Part shown: piece by piece, positions 23,190 to 32,595 of the stretch
How positions within the stretch are numbered: the stretch's first letter is position 1
Layout: the number at the start of each line of letters is the position of its first letter
NCBI RefSeq assembly: GCF_006337125.1
Contig: NZ_CP040887.1
Span: 2,542,001-2,606,000 of the forward strand
Reading direction: 5' to 3'
Length of the DNA: 64,000 bases
Origin: Serinicoccus chungangensis
Lineage (GTDB): Bacteria; Actinomycetota; Actinomycetes; Actinomycetales; Dermatophilaceae
Notes under the pieces: model-generated
What the model saw: the letters and a program-made list of their open reading frames with translations, nothing else
Told to the model about the DNA's origin: nothing
Database searches by the model: none
Position numbers and translations under genes: made by a program

Positions 23190-23234
23190 GTTCACCCCGT
23201 GGTCGCCGGGCGGTGGCCGGTGCTGGCCTACGTT
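23190..23234 (+). promoter_or_regulatory. Candidate PHO box and promoter of phoX
   Basis: Three 11-base direct-repeat units start at 23190 (GTTCACCCCGT), 23201 (GGTCGCCGGGC) and 23212 (GGTGGCCGGTG). The first matches the streptomycete PhoP half-site GTTCACC exactly; the second and third match 5 and 3 of 7 positions. A -10 box TACGTT follows at 23229-23234, so the repeats occupy the -35 region, as in PhoP-activated promoters. Phosphate control of phoX is thus likely but unproven. Confidence 0.5.
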
Positions 23235-23278
23235 CAGCAGGTCCCAGCCACGACCCCCGTCCCGACGGAAGGACCTCC

Positions 23279-25252
23279 ATGAGCCCGCTCACCGAGCGTC
23301 GCACCCTGCTGCCGCTGCTGCCCGCGCACCCCGGCGGGCGCAGCGCCGCGACCTGCCGCTACCGCTGCGGGGACGCCTGCTCCCAGCCGGTGCCGAACAC
23401 CAGCGACAACCGCTACTTCGGTGACGTGGTCGCCGCGACCGTGCAGCGCCGCAGCCTCCTCCAGGCGGGCGCCGCGGCCACCGGGGCGGCCGCGCTGGCC
23501 TGGGGCACGGCCCGGCCGGCCGCCGCCGCCGGTCACGGCCGCCCGGGTCTGGCCGGCTTCACCCCCATCGCCCCGACCCCCGCCGACGTCGACGAGCTCG
23601 TGGTGCCGGAGGGCTACTCCTGGGCGCCCGTCATCTCCTGGGGGGACCCGATCGACGCAGGAGCGCCCGACTTCGACGTCGACCGGCAGAGCGTCGAGGC
23701 CCAACGCCGTCAGGCGGGCTACAACGCGGACTACCTCACCCTGCGCCGCGGCGGTGCGCGGGGCAACGGCGCGAACCGTGGCCTCATCGCCTTCAACAAC
23801 GAGTACACCAACCCCGAGAACATGTTCCCCGACTTCTCCGGGGTCCCCACGCCGGAGCAGGCGATGATCGAGATGGCCGCGCACGGCATGACCATCGTCG
23901 AGGTGTCGCGCCGCAACCCCTTCTCGCCGTGGCGCTACGACGTCGCGGGGGCCCGCAACCGACGCATCCACGCGCACACCCCCTTCCGGGTGGACGGCCC
24001 GGCGGCCGGGTCCCGCCTGCTGCGGACCGCGGCGGACCCGCAGGGGCGGACCGTCCTCGGCACGCTCAACAACTGCGCCGGCGGGGACACGCCCTGGGGC
24101 ACGGTCCTGTCCGGGGAGGAGAACGTCAACCAGTACTTCAACGCGGACGGGGCGCCGGACCCCGACGGCAGCCTGGCGCGGTACGGCATCACCTCCAGCG
24201 GGCGGGGGTGGGAGCAGGCGGACGAGCGGTTCAGCGTCGTGGACCACCCGCACGAGGTGCACCGCTTCGGGTGGATCGTCGAGGTGGACCCGGACGACCC
24301 GACGTCGACGCCGGTGAAGCACACGGCCCTCGGCCGCTTCAAGCACGAGGGAGCCACCATCCGCCTCGCCGACGACGGGCGGGCCGTCGCCTACATGGGC
24401 GACGACGAGCGCTTCGACTACATCTACAAGTTCGTGTCCCGCGAGCGCTACCGCCGGGGCGACAAGCGGCACAACATGCAGCTGCTGTCCGAGGGCGACC
24501 TCTACGTCGCCCGCTTCACCGGGGACGGCGTCGAGGACGGTGAGTTCGACGGCTCCGGCGTGTGGCTGCCGCTCGTCGTGGACGGCACCTCGCGGGTGCC
24601 GGGGATGTCCGTGGAGGAGGTGTGCGTGCACACCCGCCTGGCCGCCGACCTCGTGGGCCCGACCAAGATGGACCGTCCCGAGGACGTGGAGCCCAACCCG
24701 CACACCGGTCAGGTCTACGTCGCCCTCACCAACAACACCCGTCGCACCCCCGGGCAGATCGACGAGGCCAACCCCCGGGCCAACAACAAGTTCGGTCACG
24801 TCATCCAGTGGACCGAGGCCGGCGACGACGCCGCCGCCCTCACCTTCCGGTGGAGGATCGTGCTCGTCGCCGGGGACCCCGACGACCCGAGCACCTACTT
24901 CTCCGGCTTCGACCGCAGCCAGGTCAGCCCGATCAGCTGCCCGGACAACGTCGCCTTCGACGGGCAGGCCGACCACCTGTGGATCTCCACCGACGGCGCA
25001 CCGGGCACCATCGGCACCTGCGACGGCATGTTCCTCATGCCCACGGCCGGGCCGGAGAAAGGCAAGGTCCAGCAGTTCCTCTCCGTGCCCACCGGGGCGG
25101 AGTGCTGCGGACCCGTCGTCTCCTGGGACGAGCGCTCGGTGCTGGTCAGCGTGCAGCACCCGGGTGAGGGCGGCACCCCCAGCGCCTACCCCTACCTCGG
25201 CGACCCCGTCCCGCGGCCCGGCGTGGCGCACGTGTACCGCTCCCGGCGCTGA
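23279..25252 (+). CDS. phoX: PhoX-family alkaline phosphatase, Tat-exported
   Basis: 657-residue PhoX-type calcium/iron phosphatase releasing phosphate from organic esters outside the cell. The ATG at 23279 has GGAAGGA upstream. An N-terminal region of ~55 residues, with CRYRCGDACSQP typical of the family, precedes a Tat motif RRSLLQAG and a hydrophobic stretch ending at AAAA (about 60-82). Metal-site signatures are visible: FNNEYTNPENMF, GEENVNQYF, RFGWIVEVDP, ALGRFKHEGA, GDDERFDYIYKF, KMDRPEDVEPNP and ECCGP near the end. Long family members have ~690 residues, so it is complete. Ends before a bidirectional hairpin. Confidence 0.92.
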   Translation: MSPLTERRTLLPLLPAHPGGRSAATCRYRCGDACSQPVPNTSDNRYFGDVVAATVQRRSLLQAGAAATGAAALAWGTARPAAAAGHGRPGLAGFTPIAPTPADVDELVVPEGYSWAPVISWGDPIDAGAPDFDVDRQSVEAQRRQAGYNADYLTLRRGGARGNGANRGLIAFNNEYTNPENMFPDFSGVPTPEQAMIEMAAHGMTIVEVSRRNPFSPWRYDVAGARNRRIHAHTPFRVDGPAAGSRLLRTAADPQGRTVLGTLNNCAGGDTPWGTVLSGEENVNQYFNADGAPDPDGSLARYGITSSGRGWEQADERFSVVDHPHEVHRFGWIVEVDPDDPTSTPVKHTALGRFKHEGATIRLADDGRAVAYMGDDERFDYIYKFVSRERYRRGDKRHNMQLLSEGDLYVARFTGDGVEDGEFDGSGVWLPLVVDGTSRVPGMSVEEVCVHTRLAADLVGPTKMDRPEDVEPNPHTGQVYVALTNNTRRTPGQIDEANPRANNKFGHVIQWTEAGDDAAALTFRWRIVLVAGDPDDPSTYFSGFDRSQVSPISCPDNVAFDGQADHLWISTDGAPGTIGTCDGMFLMPTAGPEKGKVQQFLSVPTGAECCGPVVSWDERSVLVSVQHPGEGGTPSAYPYLGDPVPRPGVAHVYRSRR

Positions 25253-25268
25253 GCCCCCACCCCGCTCT

Positions 25269-25304
25269 CCCCTCCCCCCCGGGCTCGGCCCGGCCGGGGA
25301 GGGG
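25269..25304. terminator. Bidirectional terminator between phoX and the polyprenyl synthase gene
   Basis: Outer stem CCCCTCCCC (25269-25277) with GGGGAGGGG (25296-25304); an inner stem GGGC-TCG-GCCC (25281-25291) fills the loop. It lies between convergent stops at 25252 and 25325, so it would end the long nuo operon as well as phoX. Confidence 0.7.
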
Positions 25305-25324
25305 CGGGCGGCGCGACGCGGTGG

Positions 25325-26332
25325 TCAGCGGGAGCGGTCGGCCACGCCGTCGACGAGCGCCCGCAGGGCGTCCACGGCCGGGGACGGCTCCAGGTCCTCC
25401 AGCAGGGCCCGCGCCTGCGCCGCCATGGCCAGCGTCCGCTCCCTGGCCTGCTCCATCGCCGTGTGGGGACGCAGCAGCGCGAGGGCCTCGGCCAGCTCGG
25501 CCGGGTCGTCGATCGGGCCGGCGAGGAGCTCGCGCAGACGCGCGTCCGCCGGGTCGGAGCCCCCGAGGGCGTAGAGCACCGGCAGGGTCGCCTTGCCCTC
25601 GCGCAGGTCGGTGCCCGGTGTCTTGCCCGACGCGTCGGCCTCGGAGGCGACGTCGAGCAGGTCGTCGGCCAGCTGGAAGACGACCCCGAGGGTCTCCCCG
25701 TAGGCCGTGAGCGTGCGCACGGTGGCCTCGTCGCAGCCGCCGAACATCGCGCCGTAGCGCGCCGCCGTGGCGATGAGCGACCCGGTCTTGTCGGCGAGGA
25801 TCGACAGGTATGCCTCGACCGCGGCGTCCTGCCCGCCCGCGGGGGGCGGGGTGGCACCCTGGCGGTCGTCCCGGATCTGCCCGGCGCACAACCGGATGAA
25901 GGTCTCCGCCTGGATCCTGACGGCCTCGGCGCCGAGACCGGCCACCACGGCGGAGGCGGTGCCGAAGAGCAGGTCGCCGACGAGGATCGCGGTCGCGTTG
26001 CCGTAGCGCGCGTTGGCGCTGCTGACCCCCCGCCGCAGGTCCGCCTCGTCCATGACGTCGTCGTGGTAGAGCGAGGCGAGGTGCGTGAGCTCCACCCCGA
26101 CGGCGGCGTCCACCACCTGGTCGTCCCACCCCCGGCCGACCTCGCTGGTCAGCAGCGTGAGCAGGGGGCGGAACCGCTTCCCCCCGGCCCGCGCCAGGTG
26201 CAGGTTGGCCTCTGCGATGAAGGGGTCGTCGTGGTCGACGACCTCCTCGAGCCGCGCCGCTACCCGGTCCAGCCCGGTCTGGACCCGCCCGGTCAGCGCG
26301 TCGTCGGAGCCCGGGACGGTCGCGGTCCTCAC
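25325..26332 (-). CDS. Long-chain polyprenyl diphosphate synthase
   Basis: 335-residue trans-prenyltransferase. It condenses isopentenyl diphosphate onto an allylic primer to make the menaquinone side chain. The first aspartate-rich motif is D91-D92-V-M-D95 (LYHDDVMDEADLRRG) with GGKRFRP upstream; the second is D223-D224-L-L-D227 (FQLADDLLD). Small residues before the first motif (SLYH) suit a long product, but chain length cannot be fixed from sequence. The GTG start overlaps the nuoN stop as GTGA, making it the last gene of the nuo operon. This ties quinone supply to complex I expression. Confidence 0.93.
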   Translation of the reverse strand: MRTATVPGSDDALTGRVQTGLDRVAARLEEVVDHDDPFIAEANLHLARAGGKRFRPLLTLLTSEVGRGWDDQVVDAAVGVELTHLASLYHDDVMDEADLRRGVSSANARYGNATAILVGDLLFGTASAVVAGLGAEAVRIQAETFIRLCAGQIRDDRQGATPPPAGGQDAAVEAYLSILADKTGSLIATAARYGAMFGGCDEATVRTLTAYGETLGVVFQLADDLLDVASEADASGKTPGTDLREGKATLPVLYALGGSDPADARLRELLAGPIDDPAELAEALALLRPHTAMEQARERTLAMAAQARALLEDLEPSPAVDALRALVDGVADRSR

Positions 26333-27876
26333 CGCAGGAACGCCGCGGTGCTCTGCGCGAGATCCAGGACCGGGGAGGGCATGACACCGAGAGCCAGGGT
26401 GATGGCGACACCGACGAGGATCGCGACCGACGTCATCCAGGACGGTCGCACCACGACGGTGCCGGCCGCGTCGTCCGGGTCGCCGAGCCACATCTGGACC
26501 ACGAGGACGAAGTAGATGTAGGCCGTGACCGCGCTGGCGAGCACGCCGACGACCGCCAGCCAGGCCCAGCCCTGGCTCACCGCGGCCGAGAAGACGGCGA
26601 ACTTGCCGGTGAAGCCGGAGGTGAGCGGGATGCCCGCGAACGCCATGAGCAGGAAGGTGAAGCTGGCCGCGATCCACGGCGAGCGGCGGCCCAGGCCGGC
26701 CCACTGGTCGACGAGCGTCGCCTCGGTCCCCGCGCTGCGCACGAGCGCGACGATGGCGAAGGCCGGGATGGTCATGAAGCCGTAGGTCGCGAGGTAGAAC
26801 ATCGTGCTGGAGACGCCGGCCACGTCGAGGGCGACCACGCCGGTGAGGATGAACCCCGCGTGGGCGATCGAGGAGTAGGCCAGGATCCGCTTGACGTCGG
26901 TCTGCACGATGGCGAGCAGCGCGCCCACGACCATGGACAGCGCGGCCACGACCGCGATGACCGGCTGCCACTCCAGCCGGGCACCCTCGACGGCGACGTA
27001 GAGGACGCGCAGCATCGCGCCGAACGCGGCGACCTTGGTGCAGGCCGCCATGAAGCCGGTGACCGGGGTCGGGGCGCCCTGGTAGACGTCCGGGGTCCAG
27101 GCGTGGAAGGGCACGGCGCCGACCTTGAAGAGCAGGCCCACCGCGACGAGCAGGACGCCCGGGACGAGCAGGCCGTCCATGCCCACGTTGCTGCTGATGG
27201 CGGCCGCGATGTCGGAGAACCGCATGGAGCCGGCGTAGCCGTAGAGCAGCACCGCCCCGAAGAGGTAGAAGGCGGAGGAGAAGCTGCCGAGCAGGAAGTA
27301 CTTGAGCGAGGCCTCCTGGGACAGCAGGCGACGGCGCCGGGCCAGGCCGGCCAGGACGTAGAGGGGCAGGGAGAGGATCTCCAGCGCCACGAAGAGCAGG
27401 AGCAGGTCGTTGGCGGCGACGAAGAGCATCATCCCGCCGACCGACATGAGGGTCAGCGGGTAGACCTCCGTCGTGGTCGCGCCGACCTTGGTCGCCAGGG
27501 TCTCCTCCGCCGAGCCCGGGGTGGACACCCCGGACTGGGTGAAGGCGTCGGGCTGCTCGCCGCCGAACCGCTCGCTCATGACGAGCAGACCCAGGATGGA
27601 GAGCACGAGCACCAGACCCTGGAGGGCCAGGGCCACCCCGTCGACCGCCACCGTGCCGGCCGCGGTGATGCCCTCGTTGTCCCGGCCGAGCAGGACCAGC
27701 GCCAGCAGCGCCAGGACGAGGGTGGCGATGGACAGCGGGACCTGCACGGCATACCGCGTGCGCCGCGAGGCGAAGCCCTCGACCGTGACCCCGACCAGGC
27801 CACCGACGAAGACGATGATCATCGGGAGCAGCGCCGTGTAGTTGATGTCGGGCGCGACGAACATGGAGCCACCCAT
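26329..27876 (-). CDS. nuoN: NADH-quinone oxidoreductase subunit N
   Basis: 515-residue antiporter-like membrane subunit of complex I, 14 predicted helices. Signatures: LFVALEILSLPLYVLAGL, VGLLFKVGAVPFHAWTPDVY (conserved Lys of the proton channel), LRVLYVAVEGARLEW and LAYSSIAHAGFILTG. The ATG start overlaps the nuoM stop (TGATG). An inserted cytosolic loop (about 90-130, GGEQPDAFTQSGVST) between helices is longer than in E. coli. Part of the complete 14-gene operon at 26329-42704. Confidence 0.97.
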   Translation of the reverse strand: MGGSMFVAPDINYTALLPMIIVFVGGLVGVTVEGFASRRTRYAVQVPLSIATLVLALLALVLLGRDNEGITAAGTVAVDGVALALQGLVLVLSILGLLVMSERFGGEQPDAFTQSGVSTPGSAEETLATKVGATTTEVYPLTLMSVGGMMLFVAANDLLLLFVALEILSLPLYVLAGLARRRRLLSQEASLKYFLLGSFSSAFYLFGAVLLYGYAGSMRFSDIAAAISSNVGMDGLLVPGVLLVAVGLLFKVGAVPFHAWTPDVYQGAPTPVTGFMAACTKVAAFGAMLRVLYVAVEGARLEWQPVIAVVAALSMVVGALLAIVQTDVKRILAYSSIAHAGFILTGVVALDVAGVSSTMFYLATYGFMTIPAFAIVALVRSAGTEATLVDQWAGLGRRSPWIAASFTFLLMAFAGIPLTSGFTGKFAVFSAAVSQGWAWLAVVGVLASAVTAYIYFVLVVQMWLGDPDDAAGTVVVRPSWMTSVAILVGVAITLALGVMPSPVLDLAQSTAAFLR

Positions 27877-29432
27877 CAGTGGTCACTCCCCTCGGTCGAG
27901 TGGTTGGCGGCGGTGTCGACGGCAGGTGCCGGATCACTGATCCCCACCGTCTGCAGCGTCTGCTGCACGGCGGGCTCCAGCAGCTCGAGCACCGGCTTGG
28001 GGTAGAAGCCGAGCACCAGGAAGGCCGCGATGATCGGCGCGACCACCCACTTCTCCCGGCCGCTCATGTCCGCGACGTCCTCGACCTCGGGGCCTGTCGG
28101 CCTCGGGCCGGTGGCGACCTTCTGGTACATCACCAGGATGTAGACGGCCGCGAGGATCACGCCGATGGCGGAGATGACCCCGAGCCACGGGTGCCGGCCG
28201 AAGGTCCCCACGATGACGAGGAACTCGCTGACGAAGGAGTTGAGCCCGGGCAGCGCCAGGCCGGACATGCCGGAGACGAACAGCGCCCCGGCCACCAGCG
28301 GGGTGACCCGCTGCCAGCCGCCGAAGTCGCGCAGGTCGCGCGAGCCGCGGCGGACGATGAGCATGCCGGCGACGAGGAACAGCCCGGCGGTGGTGAAGCC
28401 GTGGTTGACCATGTAGAGCGTCGCGCCGGTCTGGCTCACCGTGGTGAAGGCGAAGATGCCCAGCACGATGAAGCCGAAGTGGCTGATCGAGGTGTAGCTG
28501 ATGAGGCGCAGCATGTCCGTCTGCCCGATGGCCAGGAACGCCCCGACGAAGAGCGAGACCAGCGCGAGCGCCAGGATGACGGGCGTGGCCCACTGGCTGG
28601 CCTCGGGGAAGAGCGTGAGGCAGAAGCGGATCATGCCGTAGGTGCCCACCTTGTCGAGCACGCCGACCAGCAGGACCGAGGTCGCCGGACGGGCCTGCTC
28701 GGCCGCCAGCGGCAGCCAGGTGTGGACCGGCCACATGGGGGCCTTGATCGCGAAGGCGATGAAGAACCCGAGGAACAGCCACCGCCCGGCCTCCACCGAC
28801 AGGTCCATGCCGGTGAGGTTGGACAGCAGGAACCCGTCGGTCCCCCGCGGCCCCGCGAGGTAGACCCCGATGACGGCGACGAGCATGATGAGCCCGCCCG
28901 CGAGCGAGTAGAGCAGGAACGAGGTGGCCGCCCGCGCCCGGCGGCTCCCCCCGAAGACCCCGATGAGGAAGTAGACGGGGATGAGCATCGCCTCGAAGAA
29001 GACGTAGAACAGGAACACGTCGATGGCCGCGAAGACGCCGACCATCATCGAGGTGAGCGCCAGCATGAGCGCGAAGTAGGCGTGCTGCCGTCGGCCGACG
29101 GACGGCACGTCGTCCCAGGCGGCGACGATGCAGATGGGCACGAGCACCAGTCCGAGCAGGATCATCGACAGCGAGATGCCGTCGACCCCGAGGGCGTAGG
29201 ACACCCCGAACTGCGGGATCCAGGAGTAGACCTCGGTGAGCTGAAACGGCTCCCCCGCGGTGCCGCCCCCGATCCGGAACTGGGTGGCGGCCCCGACGCC
29301 GACCGCCAGGGTCAGCAGGGCCACGCCGAGCGCGACCGGGCGCACGATCGTGCTGCCCTTGGGCAGCAGGGACACCACCAGCGCGCCGACGAGCGGCAGC
29401 ACGAGCAGCGTGGTCAACCAGGGAAAACTCAT
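27876..29432 (-). CDS. nuoM: NADH-quinone oxidoreductase subunit M
   Basis: 518-residue antiporter-like subunit, 14 helices. It shows FYVFFEAMLIPVYFLIG (conserved Glu of helix 5), AFAIKAPMWPVHTWLPLAAE (channel Lys), LDKVGTYGMIRF and SISHFGFIVLGIF. ATG 29432 overlaps the nuoL stop as TGATG; an in-frame GTG at 29435 is an alternative. The acidic and histidine-containing C-terminal tail (AANHSTEGSDH) is peculiar to this group. Confidence 0.97.
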   Translation of the reverse strand: MSFPWLTTLLVLPLVGALVVSLLPKGSTIVRPVALGVALLTLAVGVGAATQFRIGGGTAGEPFQLTEVYSWIPQFGVSYALGVDGISLSMILLGLVLVPICIVAAWDDVPSVGRRQHAYFALMLALTSMMVGVFAAIDVFLFYVFFEAMLIPVYFLIGVFGGSRRARAATSFLLYSLAGGLIMLVAVIGVYLAGPRGTDGFLLSNLTGMDLSVEAGRWLFLGFFIAFAIKAPMWPVHTWLPLAAEQARPATSVLLVGVLDKVGTYGMIRFCLTLFPEASQWATPVILALALVSLFVGAFLAIGQTDMLRLISYTSISHFGFIVLGIFAFTTVSQTGATLYMVNHGFTTAGLFLVAGMLIVRRGSRDLRDFGGWQRVTPLVAGALFVSGMSGLALPGLNSFVSEFLVIVGTFGRHPWLGVISAIGVILAAVYILVMYQKVATGPRPTGPEVEDVADMSGREKWVVAPIIAAFLVLGFYPKPVLELLEPAVQQTLQTVGISDPAPAVDTAANHSTEGSDH

Positions 29433-31414
29433 CACTGCATCACCCAGACGGCACCGAGGATCGCGACGACGCCCAGGAGCATCGTCAGGGCATAGGAGCG
29501 GACGAAGCCGTTCTGCGCGCGGCGCAGCATCCGCGACAGGCTGTTGAGCCCGCCGATCGTGCCACCCGTCACGGTCCCCTCGACCAGCACGCTGTCGGCC
29601 TCCACGGAGGTCCGCGCCAGGGTCATGGTGGGGCTCGTGAAGAGCGCGTCGTTGAGGTCGTCCTGGTAGAGGTCACGGCGGGCGGCGCGGGTGAGCGGAC
29701 CGGCCTCCGGTGCGGTCTGCGGGACCTCGCGCCGGCCGTACATCATCCAGGCCAGGCCGGCCCCGGCGACCATGAGCACGAACGCCAGGATCTGGATGGC
29801 CAGGACCGGGATGAGCGGCTCGCCGTGCTCGGCGTGCCCGAAGACCGGCTCGAGCCAGTCCGTGATGATGTGCGTCGGGTAGAGCACCAGACCGAGGACC
29901 AGCGAGCCGAGCGCGAGGATCATCATCGGCACGGTCATGACCAGCGGCGACTCGTGCGGGTGGGCGTCCTCGTGCCAGCGGGCCTTGCCGAAGAAGGTCA
30001 TGAAGAACAGCCGGGACATGTAGAACGCGGTGATGCCGGCACCCAGCAGGGCGATGCCGCCGAACACCCAGGCCCGCCAGCCCGGCTCGGCGAAGGCGGT
30101 CTCGATGATGAAGTCCTTCGAGTACCACCCCGCGGTGAAGGGGAAGCCGATGATCGCCAGCCAGCCGGCCAGGAAGGTGAAGAAGGTGATCTTGATGTCG
30201 GTGCGCAGGGCGCCGAAGCGGCGCATGTCGACCCGGTTGTCCATGGCGTGCATGACCGACCCGGCCCCGAGGAACATGTTGGCCTTGAAGAAGCCGTGCG
30301 TCACCAGGTGGAAGATCGCGTAGAGGTAGCCGACCGGTCCCAGCCCGACGGCCAGCATCATGTAGCCGATCTGGCTCATGGTCGAGGCGGCGAGGGCCTT
30401 CTTGAGGTCGTCCTTGGCGCAGCCGACGACCGCGCCGTAGAGCAGCGTGACCGCGCCGACGACCGCGACGACCAGCCGGGCGTCCGGGGTGAGGTCGTAG
30501 ATCGCCTGGCTGCGGGCGATGAGGTAGACGCCGGCGGTGACCATCGTCGCCGCGTGGATGAGCGCCGACACCGGGGTCGGGCCGGCCATCGCGTCGCCCA
30601 GCCAGCTCTGCAGCGGGAACTGCGCCGACTTGCCGCAGGCCCCGAGGAGCAGGGCCAGGCCGATGAGGGTCAGCGTGAGGTCGCCCGCTCCCGCGGCGCT
30701 GCCGTGCACGGTGGCGAAGTCCAGCGCCCCGAAGGTCGCGAGCATGATCGCCATGGCGGTGATGAGCCCGACGTCACCGACCCGGTTGACGACGAACGCC
30801 TTGTTGGCGGCGGCGGCGTAGTCCGGGTTGTCGTTCCAGAAGCCGATGAGCAGGTAGGACGCCAGGCCGACACCCTCCCAGCCCACGAAGAGCAGCAGGT
30901 AGGAGTCGGCGAGCACGAGGATGAGCATCGCCGCGACGAAGAGGTTGAGGTAGGCGAAGAACCGGCGCTTGTCCGGGTCGTGCTCCATGTAGCCGAGGGA
31001 GTAGACGTGGATGAGGCTGCCCACGAAGGTGATGAGCATGACGAAGGCCAGCGACAGCGGGTCCAGCAGCAGGCCGGCGGAGAGCGACAGGTCACCCACG
31101 CTCACCCAGTCCCACAGCGGCACCGACAGCGCGCGCTCCTCCGGCGCCAGGCCGGTGAGCTGGACGATGACGGCGACGCCGACGCCGAAGCTCCCCCAGG
31201 ACAGCGCGGTCGCCAGCGCCGGTCCCCAGCGGTCGGTGCGGCGTCCGCCGAGCAGCAGCACCGCCGCGCCGAGCAGCGGCAGCGCGACGAGCAGCCAGCC
31301 GAGCGCCGCGAAGCCCTCGGCCGGGGTGGCGTGCACGGCGCTCGCCCCCCCTTCGTGTTCGGCCGCCGCGAGGCTGAGGGTGGCCAGCCCGTGGCTCAGG
31401 TCGTGCACAGACAC
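29432..31414 (-). CDS. nuoL: NADH-quinone oxidoreductase subunit L
   Basis: 660-residue distal antiporter-like subunit with the long amphipathic lateral helix at its C-terminus. Signatures: FVGWEGVGLASYLLIGFWND, GACGKSAQFPLQSWLGDAM, LIHAATMVTAGVYLIARS, GCAKDDLKKALAASTMSQIG and HLVTHGFFKANMFLGAGSV. The GTG at 31414 has GGAG 5 bases upstream; nuoK ends 9 bases before it, one of the few non-overlapping junctions in the operon. Confidence 0.97.
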   Translation of the reverse strand: MSVHDLSHGLATLSLAAAEHEGGASAVHATPAEGFAALGWLLVALPLLGAAVLLLGGRRTDRWGPALATALSWGSFGVGVAVIVQLTGLAPEERALSVPLWDWVSVGDLSLSAGLLLDPLSLAFVMLITFVGSLIHVYSLGYMEHDPDKRRFFAYLNLFVAAMLILVLADSYLLLFVGWEGVGLASYLLIGFWNDNPDYAAAANKAFVVNRVGDVGLITAMAIMLATFGALDFATVHGSAAGAGDLTLTLIGLALLLGACGKSAQFPLQSWLGDAMAGPTPVSALIHAATMVTAGVYLIARSQAIYDLTPDARLVVAVVGAVTLLYGAVVGCAKDDLKKALAASTMSQIGYMMLAVGLGPVGYLYAIFHLVTHGFFKANMFLGAGSVMHAMDNRVDMRRFGALRTDIKITFFTFLAGWLAIIGFPFTAGWYSKDFIIETAFAEPGWRAWVFGGIALLGAGITAFYMSRLFFMTFFGKARWHEDAHPHESPLVMTVPMMILALGSLVLGLVLYPTHIITDWLEPVFGHAEHGEPLIPVLAIQILAFVLMVAGAGLAWMMYGRREVPQTAPEAGPLTRAARRDLYQDDLNDALFTSPTMTLARTSVEADSVLVEGTVTGGTIGGLNSLSRMLRRAQNGFVRSYALTMLLGVVAILGAVWVMQ

Positions 31415-31423
31415 GAGCGCTCC

Positions 31424-31723
31424 TTACAGCTTGAGCAGGTTGGCGTCGTCGACCGAGGCCGAGCGACGCGCACGGAAGATGGACATGATGATCGCCAGCC
31501 CGACGACCACCTCCGCCGCGGCGACCACCATGACGAACAGGGCGTAGACCTGCCCGTCGAGGGTGCCGTGGATGCGGGCGAAGGTGACCAGCGCCAGGTT
31601 GCAGGCGTTGAGCATGAGCTCGATGCCCATGAAGACGATGATGGTGTTGCGCCGCGTGAGGACGGTGATCGCGCCCAGGGCGAAGAGCACCACGGACAGG
31701 TAGATGTAGGCCTCGAGTCCCAT
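31424..31723 (-). CDS. nuoK: NADH-quinone oxidoreductase subunit K
   Basis: 99-residue subunit with three membrane helices and the two conserved glutamates in [15 protein letters not shown] (E35) and [12 protein letters not shown] (E71). ATG 31723 overlaps the nuoJ stop (TGATG). Full-length and typical, in contrast with the truncated paralogue at the left edge of the window. Confidence 0.97.
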   Translation of the reverse strand: MGLEAYIYLSVVLFALGAITVLTRRNTIIVFMGIELMLNACNLALVTFARIHGTLDGQVYALFVMVVAAAEVVVGLAIIMSIFRARRSASVDDANLLKL

Positions 31724-32595
31724 CAGCGCTCCTCCCCGTCCGACCGGTCGGTGCCGTCGTGCTTGGTCATCTCGTTGTCGGCGGCGGCGTTGGTCCCCGA
31801 CGGCAGGTCCTCGCGGGACTGCTCGGCCGGGGGCTGCCCGTCGGAGCGACCGCTGCCCGAGGGCAGGCGGTACTCACCGGGGTTGGTGACCTGGCCGCGG
31901 GCGACGAGCACGCGCGGGACGGACTCCTCGACCGGGCTGCCGTCCGGCGCCAGGGCGGGGGTGTCCGCGGCGTTGTGCCGGGCATACACACCGGGGTTCG
32001 GCTTGCCGGCGAGCCACTCCCCGGCGCGCAGCCGTTCCTGGGAGATCTGTCGCTGGGTCCGCTTCGGCGTGAGCCGCTCGCGGTGCGCCAGGACCATGGC
32101 GCCCATGACGGCGATGACGAGCAGCGCCCCCAGGGTCTCGAAGGTCAGCACCTGGCGCTCGAAGATCTCCCTGGCGAGGGCGGTGACGCTCCCCTCGGCC
32201 TGCACCGTCTCCAGGCCGACGGCCGCCGGCCAGGAGACCCGGGTGAGGCCGTAGACGGCGGCGGCGACGAAGAGCGCGCCCAGCCCGAAGGCGAGCACGC
32301 GCTGGCCGCGCAGCGTCTCGACGGTGGAGTCCGACGCGTCGACGCCGACGAGCATGACGACGAAGAGGAAGAGCATCATCACGGCGCCGGAGTAGACGAA
32401 GATCTGGATGATCCCGACGAACTCGGCCTGCTGGACGATGTAGATGACGCCGAGGCTGATCATCGTCATGGCCATCGCCATGGCGGCGTGGACCGCCTTG
32501 CGGGCGAAGAGCAGCCCGAGGGCACCGGCGACCGCGACGACGGCGAGCACCCAGAAGAGACCGACCTCCATCCCGTCGATCCGGTCCGGGGTCAT
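31723..32595 (-). CDS. nuoJ: NADH-quinone oxidoreductase subunit J with long C-terminal tail
   Basis: 290 residues; the membrane domain is the first ~175 ([39 protein letters not shown]). The rest is a hydrophilic tail rich in P, S, D, E and R ([20 protein letters not shown] then many Ser/Gly/Asp) that should lie in the cytosol near the NuoI/NuoB arm. E. coli NuoJ has only 184 residues. ATGA overlap with nuoI upstream and TGATG with nuoK downstream. Confidence 0.96.
   Translation of the reverse strand: MTPDRIDGMEVGLFWVLAVVAVAGALGLLFARKAVHAAMAMAMTMISLGVIYIVQQAEFVGIIQIFVYSGAVMMLFLFVVMLVGVDASDSTVETLRGQRVLAFGLGALFVAAAVYGLTRVSWPAAVGLETVQAEGSVTALAREIFERQVLTFETLGALLVIAVMGAMVLAHRERLTPKRTQRQISQERLRAGEWLAGKPNPGVYARHNAADTPALAPDGSPVEESVPRVLVARGQVTNPGEYRLPSGSGRSDGQPPAEQSREDLPSGTNAAADNEMTKHDGTDRSDGEER

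Noticed and set aside
27879..32254. Very long plus-strand frames opposite nuoL, M and N
   Set aside because: They mirror strongly conserved complex I genes and have no start signal, no homology and extreme composition.
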